Shown: positions 1-9,155 of the stretch, piece by piece
How the letters are laid out: each line of letters opens with the position of its first letter
Numbering within the stretch: the stretch's first letter is position 1
DNA from: JAWVFM01 sp963823245
GTDB taxonomy: Bacteria > Actinomycetota > Thermoleophilia > Solirubrobacterales > 70-9
Length of the DNA stretch: 64,000 bases
Assembly (NCBI GenBank): GCA_963823245.1
Contig: CAWGKQ010000004.1
Coordinates: forward strand, 62,001 to 126,000
Direction of reading: 5' to 3'
Notes under the pieces: model-generated
The model's database searches: none
Told to the model about the DNA's origin: nothing
Seen by the model: only the letters and a program-made list of their open reading frames with translations
Program-made: the position numbers and the translations under genes

Positions 1-14
1 AGCCTGGGGCGAAG

Positions 15-1007
15 ATGCGAGAAGGCGCTGGGTCCGCCATTGCGCTGCTCACGATATCCGCGGCCCGGCCGCCCCGGCTGCTCTACGCTGACTCGCCGGT
101 GAAGGTCCACGCGGAGCCAAAGCCACTCGAAGAGCCCCTCGAGGGCGGTCGCGAGAACGCGACCGTCGTCGTCGAGCCGCTGAAGGCCGGGGAGGTGCAG
201 GGCCCGCGTGCGTTCTTCGAGCGAGCCGGTGGCCGCTTCGAGACGCTCAAGACGATGGGCGTCGGGACCCCGCGCTCGCAGTACTGGTGGGTGCCCTGCC
301 CCGCGTTCCTGATCCACCACCCGGGCGTCGGAGCGATCCTCGTCGACACCGGCCTTCACCCCTCGGTGTCGTCGGACCCGGCCGAGAACCTCGGACGCCT
401 GGTTGCCGGCTTCGGTCACCCTCGCCTCGGGCCGGGCGAGGACGTGCCCGCGCAGCTTCGCGCTCGCGGCCTCGAGCCCGGGGACGTCAAGGTCGTGGTG
501 ATGACCCACCTGCATTTCGACCACGCATCGGGAATGTCCGAGTTCCCGGGCTCCACCTTCGTCGTCACCGCGGCGGAGTGGGAGGCGGCGACCACGGATG
601 CCCGCCCGATCCTCCGCGGCTACAGGCCCGTGCACTACGACTACGTCTTCGACTACCGGACCGTGGCCTTCGAGGGCGATGCCGTCACCTCGTACGCGAG
701 CTTCGGGGTCACCGTCGACCTCTTCGGCGACGGCAGCGTCCGCCTCGCGTCGACGCCGGGCCACTCGGCCGGCCACCAGAGCGTCATCTGCAAGCTTCGC
801 GACCGCGACCTCGTGATCGCGGGTGATGCCATCTACACCTACGCGCAGCTCGAGGGCGCACCGGAGCCACCGCGGCCCCTCGACCGGCGTCTCTGGCGCC
901 GCTCCCTACAGGAGCTCAAGCTCTTCCACTCCCAATACCCGCAGGCCGTGATCGTCCCCGGGCACGACCCCGAGCACTGGCCGACGCTCTCGAAGCGCTA
1001 CGAGTGA
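15..1007 (+). CDS. MBL-fold metallo-hydrolase (AHL-lactonase-like)
   Basis: The product is a metallo-beta-lactamase-fold hydrolase. The zinc motif HLHFDHAS lies near residue 164, with later ligands in the GHSAGH stretch, the GDAIY stretch and a C-terminal PGHDPEHW. The order and spacing fit the family that includes quorum-sensing lactonases, but the substrate cannot be read from sequence. The frame is open to the window edge and the first ~50 residues look unlike the family, so the true start may lie downstream or before the window. It ends tail-to-tail with plsC, overlapping by 10 nt. Confidence 0.82.
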   Translation: MREGAGSAIALLTISAARPPRLLYADSPVKVHAEPKPLEEPLEGGRENATVVVEPLKAGEVQGPRAFFERAGGRFETLKTMGVGTPRSQYWWVPCPAFLIHHPGVGAILVDTGLHPSVSSDPAENLGRLVAGFGHPRLGPGEDVPAQLRARGLEPGDVKVVVMTHLHFDHASGMSEFPGSTFVVTAAEWEAATTDARPILRGYRPVHYDYVFDYRTVAFEGDAVTSYASFGVTVDLFGDGSVRLASTPGHSAGHQSVICKLRDRDLVIAGDAIYTYAQLEGAPEPPRPLDRRLWRRSLQELKLFHSQYPQAVIVPGHDPEHWPTLSKRYE

Positions 1008-1786
1008 GCCTCGCCGGCGGGGACGTTCGTCTCCGTCCGGGCAGCGACGCCCTCGCGAACCGCCTTCGAAACTCCACGCCGCCCCTTCTCGTCGAGCGCG
1101 ACGTACATCTCGCGGACGCGGTCGAAGATCTGGTTCGCGGCCTCGAGCTGCTGCTCGCGGCTGGGATTGGCAACGACGTCGAAGGTGATCGGCTCGGCGT
1201 ACTGCACAGTCACCTTCGGGAAGCGGAGCTTCCGCCACTTGCGGATGCCGAGCGAGCCATGGATCGCGACCGGCACCACCGGCACCCCCGACTCCAGCGC
1301 CATTCTCCCGACGCCGGGCTTGGCGTCTCCGAGCCGCCCGGTCCGCGACCGGCCGCCCTCAGCGTAGATGAGCACGCAGCCGCCGCGCTCCAGGATCGAG
1401 TAGGTCGTCTTGAATCCCTCCTCGTCGTGGTGGCCGCGGCGGACCGGGAAGACCCCGCCAACCCGATAGATGTAGGTGAGGATCGCGTTCTTGCCGAAGA
1501 GCTGCGACTTCGCCATGAAGCGGATCCGCCGGCGGAGGTAGACGCCGGCGATGAAGTGGTCGAAGTTCGAGAAGTGGTTCGGCGCCAGGATGACCGGGCC
1601 CGTCTCGGGAACGTTGGTCGGCGCGATCGGCCAGGTGCGGTAGAAGAAGAGCGCGATCGGCGTGACGATGACCCGGACGAGGTCGTAGACCCAGCCGGCA
1701 CCATGGGTTCGCGCCCAGGCATGGAAGCGGTCGAAGTACTCCGCCGGTCGCGGATCCTTGTAGACCTGTGGCTTGATGTCGGCCAT
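998..1786 (-). CDS. plsC: 1-acyl-sn-glycerol-3-phosphate acyltransferase (PlsC family)
   Basis: This enzyme acylates lysophosphatidate at the membrane to give phosphatidate. The acyltransferase block I motif NHFSNFD (the NHxxxxD catalytic pair) and block III EGGRSRTG are both visible, after a hydrophobic segment (VIVTPIALFFY). I start at ATG 1786 (MADIKPQV); the longer frame upstream reads as low-complexity Arg-rich sequence. It is the last gene of a minus-strand run GT2-glpK-plsC, 56 nt after glpK. That pairing links glycerol phosphorylation to phospholipid synthesis. Confidence 0.9.
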   Translation of the reverse strand: MADIKPQVYKDPRPAEYFDRFHAWARTHGAGWVYDLVRVIVTPIALFFYRTWPIAPTNVPETGPVILAPNHFSNFDHFIAGVYLRRRIRFMAKSQLFGKNAILTYIYRVGGVFPVRRGHHDEEGFKTTYSILERGGCVLIYAEGGRSRTGRLGDAKPGVGRMALESGVPVVPVAIHGSLGIRKWRKLRFPKVTVQYAEPITFDVVANPSREQQLEAANQIFDRVREMYVALDEKGRRGVSKAVREGVAARTETNVPAGEAHS

Positions 1787-1842
1787 GGCAAGCGAGAGCC
1801 GTGGTTCGGCTCTGAGATTTCTAACCCCCCGGCGCCGAGGGG

Positions 1843-3306
1843 TTACTCGGCCACGTCGGCGGTCGCCCAGCCGCGTGAACGCTCGAGAGCCCGCTGCCAT
1901 CCGGCCAGCAGCGTCTCGGCCTCGTCGCGGCTCATCCGCGGCTCGTAGCGAGCCGACTCGCGCCAGCGCGATGCGACCTCCTCGAGCGTCCAGGTCCCGG
2001 CGCCGATGCCGGCCAGGTAGGCGGCGCCCTGCGCGGTCGTCTCGGCGACGTCCGGCACGATCACCGGCGCGCCGAGGACGTCGGCCTGGAACTGCATCAG
2101 CCAGCCGTTGAGCGCGGCGCCGCCATCGGCTCGGAGCTCGGCGAGCTGCTCGCCGGAGGCGGCCTCCTGCGCCCGCACCGCATCGACCGTCTGGTAGGCG
2201 ATCGCCTCGAGCGCCGCCCGCGCCAAATGAGCGCGGCCGGAGCCGCGCGTGAGGCCGACGATCGTCCCGCGCGCGTAGGGGTCCCAGTGGGGCGAGCCGA
2301 GGCCGGTGAGGGCCGGGACGAAGTACACGCTGTCGTTCCCCTCGAGCGAGGCCGCGAGCGCCTCGGTCTCAGCCGCCTCCTCGATTATCCCGAGGCCATC
2401 GCGCAGCCATTGCACTGCGGCGCCGGTCACGAAGATCGATGCCTCGAGCGCGTAGTCGGCATGCTCGCCGAGGCCCCAGGCAACGGTCGCGAGCAGGCCC
2501 GCGCCTGGGTCCGCCGCCTCGGGACCGGTGTTGAGCAGGACGAAGCTCCCGGTCCCGTAGGTGTTCTTCGCCATGCCCGGCCGATGGCAGGCCTGCCCGA
2601 ACAGGGCGGCCTGCTGGTCGCCGGCGATGCCCGCGACCGGCACCTCGCCTCCGAACACGTCGGTGGTCCCGTAGATCTCAGCCGAGCCGGCCGGCTCGGG
2701 CAGCGATCCCGGGTCGACCCCGAGCATGTCGCAGAGCTCGCCGTCCCATCCCAGGCGGTGGATGTCGAAGAGCATCGTCCGCGACGCGTTCGAGAGGTCG
2801 GTCACGTGGCGGCCGGTGAGCTTGTAGACGAGCCAGGAGTCGATGGTGCCGAACATCGCGCCGCGAGCGGCCTCGACGTTTCGGAGCAGCCACTCGACCT
2901 TGGTCCCTGAGAAGTACGCGTCGATCACGAGGCCGGTTCGGTGGCGCACGAGGTCCTCGTAGCCGGCCTCGCGAAGCTCGTCGCACCGCGCCGCCGTGCG
3001 GCGGTCCTGCCAGACGAGGGCGTTGTGGACGGGCTCGCCGGTGCGCGGGTCCCAGGCGACGACGGTCTCGCGCTGGTTCGTGATCCCGATCGCATCCAGG
3101 TCGGCGCCGGGTGTCGCCGCCGCCGCGAGCGCCTCCTCGGCCACCCGTCTGGTCACCTCCCAGATCTCGTTCGGGTCGTGCTCCACCCAGCCGGGCCGCG
3201 GGAAGTGCTGCTGGAACTCGCTGTACGCGCGGCCGACGATGCGGGCCTCGGTGTCGAAGACGAGGCAGGTCGTGCCGGTCGTCCCCTGATCGATTGCCAG
3301 GATCAC
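1843..3306 (-). CDS. glpK: Glycerol kinase
   Basis: GlpK phosphorylates glycerol to sn-glycerol 3-phosphate with ATP in the cytoplasm. The N-terminus ILAIDQGTTGTTCLVFD is the FGGY-kinase phosphate-1 motif, followed by the PGWVEHDPNEIW signature. At 487 residues it is close to the usual ~500. The start is GTG 3306, 13 nt after the glycosyltransferase stop. The reading frame is intact. Confidence 0.95.
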   Translation of the reverse strand: MILAIDQGTTGTTCLVFDTEARIVGRAYSEFQQHFPRPGWVEHDPNEIWEVTRRVAEEALAAAATPGADLDAIGITNQRETVVAWDPRTGEPVHNALVWQDRRTAARCDELREAGYEDLVRHRTGLVIDAYFSGTKVEWLLRNVEAARGAMFGTIDSWLVYKLTGRHVTDLSNASRTMLFDIHRLGWDGELCDMLGVDPGSLPEPAGSAEIYGTTDVFGGEVPVAGIAGDQQAALFGQACHRPGMAKNTYGTGSFVLLNTGPEAADPGAGLLATVAWGLGEHADYALEASIFVTGAAVQWLRDGLGIIEEAAETEALAASLEGNDSVYFVPALTGLGSPHWDPYARGTIVGLTRGSGRAHLARAALEAIAYQTVDAVRAQEAASGEQLAELRADGGAALNGWLMQFQADVLGAPVIVPDVAETTAQGAAYLAGIGAGTWTLEEVASRWRESARYEPRMSRDEAETLLAGWQRALERSRGWATADVAE

Positions 3307-3319
3307 GGTCGCGCGCAGG

Positions 3320-4009
3320 CTATCCGCGCCTAACTCGATACGCGCGGTACGCGTCGAGGAGCTGGCGGCCGCGGTGGGCGAAGCCGGCGGGGGTGCGGCC
3401 GGTCGCGCGGTGCGCCAGGTTGAGATCGATCTCGGCGATGCGGTAGCCGGCGCGAGCGGCGTCGATCGTCATGCCGGTCTCGAGCCCGAAGCCGCCGGCA
3501 AGCGGCAGCAGCGCCCGCAAGGCCTCGGCGCGCATGGCGCGCTGGCCCGAGAGCGGCGCCCGCGGGCGAAATCCCGAGCTTCTGGAGATCGCCCATCGCG
3601 CGAAGCCGACCGCGGCGCCGAGGCCGCCCCCCACGCGCGAGCGGAATGCGGCAATTGCGAGATCGCACCTCCCGTCGCTCACCGCGTCGACGAGCGCGAC
3701 GAGCTCACTCGCGGACGGCCCGAGGTCCGCGTCGCAGAGGAGGACCAGGCCCGGGCGAGGTTCGGCGTCGAGGGCCGCCTCGGCGGCCGCGGTGACATTC
3801 GCCCCCTTGCCGTGCGGCCGCCTGCGCGTAACGAGCTGGGCGCCCCCCGCGATCGCGACCTCGGCGGTGCCATCCGTAGAGGCGTCATCGGCCACCCAGA
3901 CCGTCGCGGAGGGAAGGGCGCGCTCCAGCGCGGAGAGCGTGGCGCCGAGCCGATCGGCCTCGTTGCGGGCGGCGACGATGACCGCGACGCTGGCTCGTTC
4001 CGCCACCAA
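3320..4009 (-). CDS. Family 2 glycosyltransferase
   Basis: A 229-residue GT-A fold glycosyltransferase with the N-terminal VIVAARNEADRL nucleotide-binding strand, WVADDASTDGT, and the metal-binding DxD-type motif LLCDADLG near residue 93. No membrane segments are apparent, so it is probably a soluble or peripheral enzyme. The acceptor is unknown. It heads the operon with glpK and plsC, which suggests (inference only) a glycolipid or lipid-linked product. The start used (TTG 4009, followed by GTG) is only ~24 nt from the divergent biotinyl gene. Confidence 0.8.
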   Translation of the reverse strand: MVAERASVAVIVAARNEADRLGATLSALERALPSATVWVADDASTDGTAEVAIAGGAQLVTRRRPHGKGANVTAAAEAALDAEPRPGLVLLCDADLGPSASELVALVDAVSDGRCDLAIAAFRSRVGGGLGAAVGFARWAISRSSGFRPRAPLSGQRAMRAEALRALLPLAGGFGLETGMTIDAARAGYRIAEIDLNLAHRATGRTPAGFAHRGRQLLDAYRAYRVRRG

Positions 4010-4016
4010 GGACGGC

Positions 4017-4022
4017 TATTGT
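4017..4022 (+). promoter_or_regulatory. Candidate -10 box (TATTGT) for the biotinyl protein
   Basis: TATTGT fits the actinobacterial -10 form TANNNT and sits 11 nt before the GTG at 4034, with no ribosome binding site in between. This suggests a leaderless or near-leaderless transcript. Confidence 0.35.
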
Positions 4023-4033
4023 GCCGCTCGGTC

Positions 4034-4246
4034 GTGGCCGACGTAGAAGCGCACATCACCGGCACGGTCTGGAAGATCGAGGTGGGAGTCGGTGACGAGG
4101 TCGACGAGGGCGACACCGTCGCGATCCTCGAGTCGATGAAGATGGAGATGCCGGTCGAGGCCGAGGACGCCGGCATCGTCAAGGAGATCCGCTGCGAGGA
4201 GGGCCAATCCGTGCAAGAGGGCGACGTGCTCGTCATCCTCGACTAG
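4034..4246 (+). CDS. Biotin/lipoyl carrier protein (BCCP-like, 70 aa)
   Basis: A free-standing biotinyl domain. The acceptor lysine is in the canonical ESMKME motif about 34 residues in, and the sequence ends with the usual SVQEGDVLVILD. Such small carriers serve acyl-CoA carboxylases in actinobacteria. The start is GTG 4034 (MADVEAHITG), which gives the normal domain length; TTG 4019 is an alternative. The crotonase GTG follows the stop with no gap, so the pair is probably cotranscribed. The biotin genes 4 kb downstream would supply the cofactor. Confidence 0.9.
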   Translation: MADVEAHITGTVWKIEVGVGDEVDEGDTVAILESMKMEMPVEAEDAGIVKEIRCEEGQSVQEGDVLVILD

Positions 4247-5062
4247 GTGGCCGACGCCGAGCAGTCGCTCGCCGGCGGCAAGCTTCTCCTCGACTTTCCA
4301 GCTGAGGCCGTCGCTCGCCTCACCGTCTCGAACTCCGACCGCCGCAACGCGCTCGACCACGACATCCTCGGCGCCCTCGCGGAGGCGCTGCCATCGCTCG
4401 GCGAGGGGATCGAGCACCGATGCCTTCTGATCACCGGCGCGCCACCGGTCTTCTCGGCGGGCTACGACATCGCGGGGATCCCGGACTCGAGCTTCGAGGC
4501 CGACGCGGAGTCGCTCGTCGCGCATCCCTTCCACGCGGCGATGGAGGCCGTGAGCGCCCACCCGTACCCGACCGTGGCGGCCGTCAACGGGCACTGCCTC
4601 GGGGGCGGCCTCGAGCTCGCCGTCCGCTGCGACCTGAGGATCGCCTCGACCGAGGCAAAGCTCGGCATGCCGCCTGCGAAGCTGGGCCTCATCTACGGGC
4701 ACACCGGCCTCGAGCGATTCATCGAGGTCGTCGGGGTCGCCCGCACGCGCGAGCTCTTCCTCATCGGCCGCAACTACGGCGGCGGTGCGGCGGAGCGAAT
4801 GGGTCTCGTCAACGAGGCGGTCGCGCCGGACGAGGTCCAGCAACGTGCGCTCGGGCTCGCCGCCGAGATCGCCTCGAACGCGCCGATCTCGATGCGCGGC
4901 AACAAGCGCGCGATCGAGACGCTGGCGCGCAACCCCATGCTGAGCGCCGCGCAGGAGCGCGAGCTCGTGGAGCTGCGCCGCTCCTGCTTCGCCTCCGAGG
5001 ACTTTCGCGAGGGGATCACGGCATTCGCGGAGAAGCGCAAGCCGCGCTGGACCGGCCGATAG
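4247..5062 (+). CDS. Enoyl-CoA hydratase/isomerase family protein
   Basis: A 271-residue crotonase-fold protein. The oxyanion-hole segments are visible (FSAGYDI and HCLGGGLELAVRCDL). One acidic residue of the classic hydratase pair is present in GLELA, but the second site reads GMPPAKLGL where hydratases usually have a PE motif. Hydratase activity is therefore not certain, and another crotonase reaction is possible. The GTG start directly abuts the biotinyl gene stop. Confidence 0.87.
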   Translation: MADAEQSLAGGKLLLDFPAEAVARLTVSNSDRRNALDHDILGALAEALPSLGEGIEHRCLLITGAPPVFSAGYDIAGIPDSSFEADAESLVAHPFHAAMEAVSAHPYPTVAAVNGHCLGGGLELAVRCDLRIASTEAKLGMPPAKLGLIYGHTGLERFIEVVGVARTRELFLIGRNYGGGAAERMGLVNEAVAPDEVQQRALGLAAEIASNAPISMRGNKRAIETLARNPMLSAAQERELVELRRSCFASEDFREGITAFAEKRKPRWTGR

Positions 5063-5101
5063 ATCCCGTATCTGAACGTTTCGGGCGTCGCCCCTGTAGA
5101 C

Positions 5102-5470
5102 ATGTTCATGAGAATGATTCACAAGGCACGTATCACCGTCGGGATCGCGGTGCTCGCGGCCGCGGCGCTCACAGTGCTCGCGTTCGCGGGCGGCGCGGGT
5201 GCGGCTCCGGGAGCAGATGCGAAGAAGCAGGCCGGAGTCACGATCAAGAATTTCGCGTACCACAAGAAGACGTTGAGGGTCGCGAAGGGCACGAAGGTCG
5301 TGTTCCGGAACAGGGACGGAACCCCCCACACCGCGACGAAGCGGGGCGTCTTCAACACCGGCAAGATCAAGCACAACAAGGCGAAGGCCGTCATCTTCAA
5401 ACACAAGGGCACCTTCCGCTACATCTGCACGCTCCATCCGTTCATGCACGGCAAGGTCGTCGTCCGCTGA
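5102..5470 (+). CDS. Secreted cupredoxin-like copper protein
   Basis: A 122-residue protein with a signal-like hydrophobic N-terminus (ITVGIAVLAAAALTVLAFAGG) followed by a plastocyanin-type domain. The copper ligands are recognisable: a His in GTPHTAT, then Cys, His and Met in the C-terminal YICTLHPFMHG. It is probably an exported single-domain electron carrier. Two ATGs (5102 and 5111) could serve as start. Lys-rich stretches are unusual against the Arg-rich background. Confidence 0.88.
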   Translation: MFMRMIHKARITVGIAVLAAAALTVLAFAGGAGAAPGADAKKQAGVTIKNFAYHKKTLRVAKGTKVVFRNRDGTPHTATKRGVFNTGKIKHNKAKAVIFKHKGTFRYICTLHPFMHGKVVVR

Positions 5471-5485
5471 GCATCGGCGGTGGTG

Positions 5486-7259
5486 CTAAGGGCAGCTCGA
5501 CGGCATCCTCGCGTCGAGGGTCAGCTCTCGCCCGTCGAGGAGGTCGACCGTCGCGTTCAGGAGCGGATGGCCGTCCGGCGGCAGCTGGGAACGGGGAACG
5601 ACGAGCTGGACCGGTGGGGTGGTGACCGACGTGACCGCGCCGGCGGAGCCGGAAGTCGGCGCTCGCCACCAGGCGGCTGTCGGCCCGCCTGAACCGCGAC
5701 CGTCACGGGGCCCCGAGCGCAGGGCCCGCCCGAGGGAGACTCGGCGCGTGAGTAGTGGAGCTTGAGGTCGAGCTTGGGCAGGCGATGGCAGTTGCCCCGC
5801 CGGCAGTTGCGGAGCGTGGAGAGCTCGCTCGATAGGAGCTGCTCGACGGGAGCGTAGGCGGGGTCCGCGACGACGTTGTGGAGCTCGTCGGGGTCCGTTT
5901 GGAGGTCGTAGAGCTCCCGCTCGCCGTCGCTGTAGGTCACGAGCTTGTAGCGCGCCGTGCGGATCGCGAAGTAGTTGGGCCCTTCGAGGAGCAGCTCGCG
6001 GCCGAGCTCCCGGGTGGGATGCCGAATGTCGCTCAAGATGGGCCGGCCGTTCATGATCCGCTCCGCGTCGGCCCCCGTCGCGCTCACGATGGTGGGCGCC
6101 AGGTCGGCGTTGATCGTGAGGTCGCGGACCCTCACTCCCGCCGGGATCCCCGGACCGCGCATGAAGAGCGGAACCCGGATCGATGGCTCGTAGACCTTCG
6201 TCTTGCCCGTGTAGACGCGGTGCTCGCCGTGGAAGAAGCCGTTGTCCGACGTGTAGACGAGGAGGGTGTTCCGCAGCTCGCCGGTCGCCCGCAGCGAGCG
6301 GACGATGGAGTGCACGCCGTCGTCGACGCCCTGGAGCGACTCGAGCTCACACTGGTAGAGAGTGCGCTCCTGGGCGACTCGCTCGGGCGTGAGCGGCGGC
6401 TGGCTCTGGATGAACTGCGGCTTGTCGGAGACGTCGGACTCGTTGAAGCTCGGCGGCCGGGGCAGGGACGCGCCGGCGAACTCCCCGAAGTGGCGGCGCG
6501 GCGGCTCCGGCGGCCCGCCGGCGCAACGGGACCCCGTCGGGTGCGGCCCTCCCTTGTGCGGCGCCTTGTAGGCCACGTAGAGGAAGAACGGGCGCCGATC
6601 CCGGGCCGATGCGCTGGATGAACTCATCGGCTCGATCGGTGATGACGTCGTCGACGTAGCTTCGTCGGGCTCTCCCCGAACGACACCAGGGTGCCGTTCT
6701 CGTTGAGCTGGTAGTCGTAGTAGTCGACCCCGCCCGAGATCGCGGACCACTCGTCCCACCCCGGAGGCACGAGCGTCGGATCGGCGAAGCCGTACCGGTT
6801 CAGGAACTTGCCGATCTCCGCCGTGTAGTAGCCGGAGCGCTGGAGCCAGATCGGGAGCGTGTTGTCCGCGTCCAGGCGCTCGAACCGGGTGAAGCCGCCG
6901 AGCGGTGGGCCGTTGTCCTCCACGTGGTGGTTGCTTGCGTAGAGACCGGTGAGGAAGGTGGTGCGCGACGGACAGCAGAGCGGGAAGTTGACGAAGCTGT
7001 TGGTGAAGGTCGCGCCGCGGTCGGCGATCTCGGACTGGACGTGCTCCTGGAACTGCGCCGCCTGGACCGTCTCGTCGTCGGACATGACGACGACGACGTT
7101 CGGTTGCGCTTCCAGCGCGGGTGCGGCGCGCGCGGCGGTGTCCCCGTCCGCCACGGCGAGCCCGCCGGCGCAGCACGCCACGAGGCCGGCGGCGACCGCG
7201 ACGGCATGGCGGCCAGTCCGCCGCAACGGTCCTGCAGGTGGTTCCCCGAGTCTCTTCAT
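5486..7259 (-). CDS. Secreted sulfatase (formylglycine-dependent), frame-broken
   Basis: A sulfatase with signal peptide (start ATG 7259, MKRLGEPP), metal-binding MSDDETV and the formylglycine signature LCCPSRTTFLTG. The frame breaks near 6,640 and continues as the C-terminal half with YTSDNGFFHGEH and ELYDLQTDPDELHN. Two further one-base shifts near 5,685 and 5,655 restore a coherent tail that ends at 5486 (…LTLDARMPSSCP). The conserved halves argue for sequence errors rather than decay. The substrate is unknown. Confidence 0.83.
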
Positions 7260-7321
7260 CCCGCGCGAGCGTGTCTCGACAGTCAAACAGGCGGCGAAGC
7301 GCCAAGTTGCGTGGGCGCGAC

Positions 7322-7327
7322 TACCCT
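7322..7327 (+). promoter_or_regulatory. Candidate -10 box (TACCCT) for the DNA glycosylase
   Basis: TACCCT ends 7 nt before the ATG at 7335 and no Shine-Dalgarno sequence lies between, as expected of a leaderless promoter. Confidence 0.4.
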
Positions 7328-7334
7328 GGCGGCC

Positions 7335-7976
7335 ATGCCTCGAGTCGCCGACCGCCGGAAGGCCCTCGCCGTGGCCGATCCCGTGCTCGCGCGGCTGATC
7401 GAGGAGATCGGGCCGCTCAGCGTCTCGGAGCGCGAGCGGCGGCGAAAGACGGTGCGCCCCGGCGATGCGTTCGGCGCCCTCGTGCGGGCGGTCGTGGGGC
7501 AGCAGCTCTCGACCAAGGCCGCGCGCACGATCTACGGCAGGCTCCTCGAGCTATTCGACGGTCGAGTGCCCGGGCCGGAGGACCTCGCCGCAGCCTCGGA
7601 GGCGGATCTGCGTGGCGTCGGCTTGTCGGGGCGGAAGGTGGAGTACCTGCGCGACCTGGCGGGCCACGTGCAGCGCGGCGAGCTCGAGCTAGAGCGCCTC
7701 GCCGAGCTCTCCGACGAGGAGGTGATCGAGGAGATCGTCGCCGTCCGGGGCTTCGGTCAGTGGAGCGCGGAGATGTTCCTGCTCTTCCACCTCGAGCGGC
7801 CGGATGTGATCTCCGGGGGCGACCTCGGGATCCGCAAGGCGATACAGCTCGCCTACGAGCTCGGTGAGATGCCGACCCCGGCCGAGGTCGTCGAGCGCGC
7901 CGAGGTCTGGCGACCCAACCGCTCGCTCGCCTGCCTGTACCTGTGGGAGTCGCTGGCGGTGACGCCCGTCCACTAG
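7335..7976 (+). CDS. DNA-3-methyladenine glycosylase (AlkA-like, HhH-GPD)
   Basis: A 213-residue base-excision repair glycosylase that removes alkylated purines. It carries the HhH-GPD fold: FGALVRAVVGQQLS early on, a hairpin at VRGFGQWSAEMFL, and the catalytic Asp expected in GGDLGIRKA. The start ATG 7335 removes an upstream low-complexity extension and sits behind a leaderless -10 box. It is a lone gene divergent from the sulfatase. Confidence 0.9.
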   Translation: MPRVADRRKALAVADPVLARLIEEIGPLSVSERERRRKTVRPGDAFGALVRAVVGQQLSTKAARTIYGRLLELFDGRVPGPEDLAAASEADLRGVGLSGRKVEYLRDLAGHVQRGELELERLAELSDEEVIEEIVAVRGFGQWSAEMFLLFHLERPDVISGGDLGIRKAIQLAYELGEMPTPAEVVERAEVWRPNRSLACLYLWESLAVTPVH

Positions 7977-8013
7977 CGCCGTCACGCGCGTCCAACTCGT
8001 CCGGCGAGGCTTC

Positions 8014-8019
8014 TAGCTT
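8014..8019 (+). promoter_or_regulatory. bioB: Candidate -10 box (TAGCTT) for bioB
   Basis: TAGCTT lies 5 nt before GTG 8025 with no ribosome binding site, again a leaderless arrangement. No BirA- or BioQ-type palindrome was recognised in the 48-nt gap upstream. Confidence 0.4.
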
Positions 8020-8024
8020 TCGCC

Positions 8025-9155
8025 GTGGTGGCATCGCTGATCAGCTTCGAGGAGGCGCTCGAGCTCGGCGCGCTGACCGATCGCGACGAGATCGGCACGT
8101 TGGTTGAGCGCGCGTGGGCGGTGCGGCGTGAGCGGTTCGCGGACTCGACCGACCTCTGCTCGCTCGTCAACGCGAAGTCGGGTGGCTGCTCTGAGGACTG
8201 CGGCTTCTGCGCGCAGTCGCGCTACGCCGAGGCGGACACGCCGATGCACGCGATGATGGAGCCCGATCAGATCCTCGAGCACGCGCGGGCCGCGGAGGCG
8301 GCGGGCGCGCATCGCTTCTGCATGGTCACCCAGGGGCAGGGGTTGTCGAAGCGAGACTTCGAGAAGATCCTCGAGGGCGCGAGGCTCGTCTCGACGGAGA
8401 CCAACCTCAAGCGGTGCGTGTCGGTCGGCCACCTGTCGCCGGACCGCGCGCGGGCGCTGAAGGAGGCCGGCGTCCAGCGGGTCCACCACAACGTGGAGAC
8501 CGCCCGTTCGTACTACGACGAGGTGACCACCACGGTGCGCTACGAGGGCCGGGTCCGCACGATCGACGCCGTCGCCGAGGCCGGCCTCGAGAGCTGCGTC
8601 GGAGGCATCCTCAACCTCGGCGAGACGCCCGCGGCAGCGGGTCGAGATGGCCTTCGAGCTGGCGGAGATCAATCCCGACCTCGGTGCCGATCAACCTGCT
8701 GAACCCACGCCCGGGGACGAAGTTCGGCGACCGCGACCTGATGGACGCCTGGGAGGTCGTGAAGTGGGTCGCGATCTTCAGGCTGATCCTCCCCGACGCG
8801 CTCTTCCGCCTCTGCGGCGGCCGCGTCGAGAACCTCGGTGACCTTCAGCCCCTGGCCGTCAGGGCGGGCCTCAACGGCGTGATGATGGGCAACTTCCTGA
8901 CGACTCTCGGCGCCGAGCCGGCCGACGATCGCGCGATGTTCTCGGAGCTCGGCCTGAACGTCGCGCGCCAGCCCGACAACGGAGCCAATCCGCGGCCGGA
9001 CAACCGCGATGGCTGGCTCGATGGCGCCACGCCGGAGACGCCGATGGACGAGCTGATCGACAGCCAGTCCGACGCGAACTTCTGGGACCCCTCGACGCAG
9101 CTTCGGGTGGTCAAGAAGGCACGGAAGCCGCCCCCGTACCCCAAGAGCCGCGTGA
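8025..9155 (+). CDS. bioB: Biotin synthase, frame-broken
   Basis: BioB inserts sulfur into dethiobiotin by radical SAM chemistry. The SAM cluster motif CSEDCGFCAQS is present near residue 54, with NLGET, the NLLNPRPGT motif and a C-terminal NFLTTLG. The gene runs in three frames: breaks near 8,630 (extra G in GCGGCAG) and 8,675 (extra C in GACCTCGG) join clear BioB sequence on each side. I place the end at TGA 9153-9155, reached through one more shift in the C5 run at 9131. This gives a GTGA overlap with bioF. Confidence 0.9.

Noticed and set aside
4016..5449. Long minus-strand frame covering the biotinyl, crotonase and cupredoxin genes
   Set aside because: It opposes three genes with recognised motifs and has no domain of its own.
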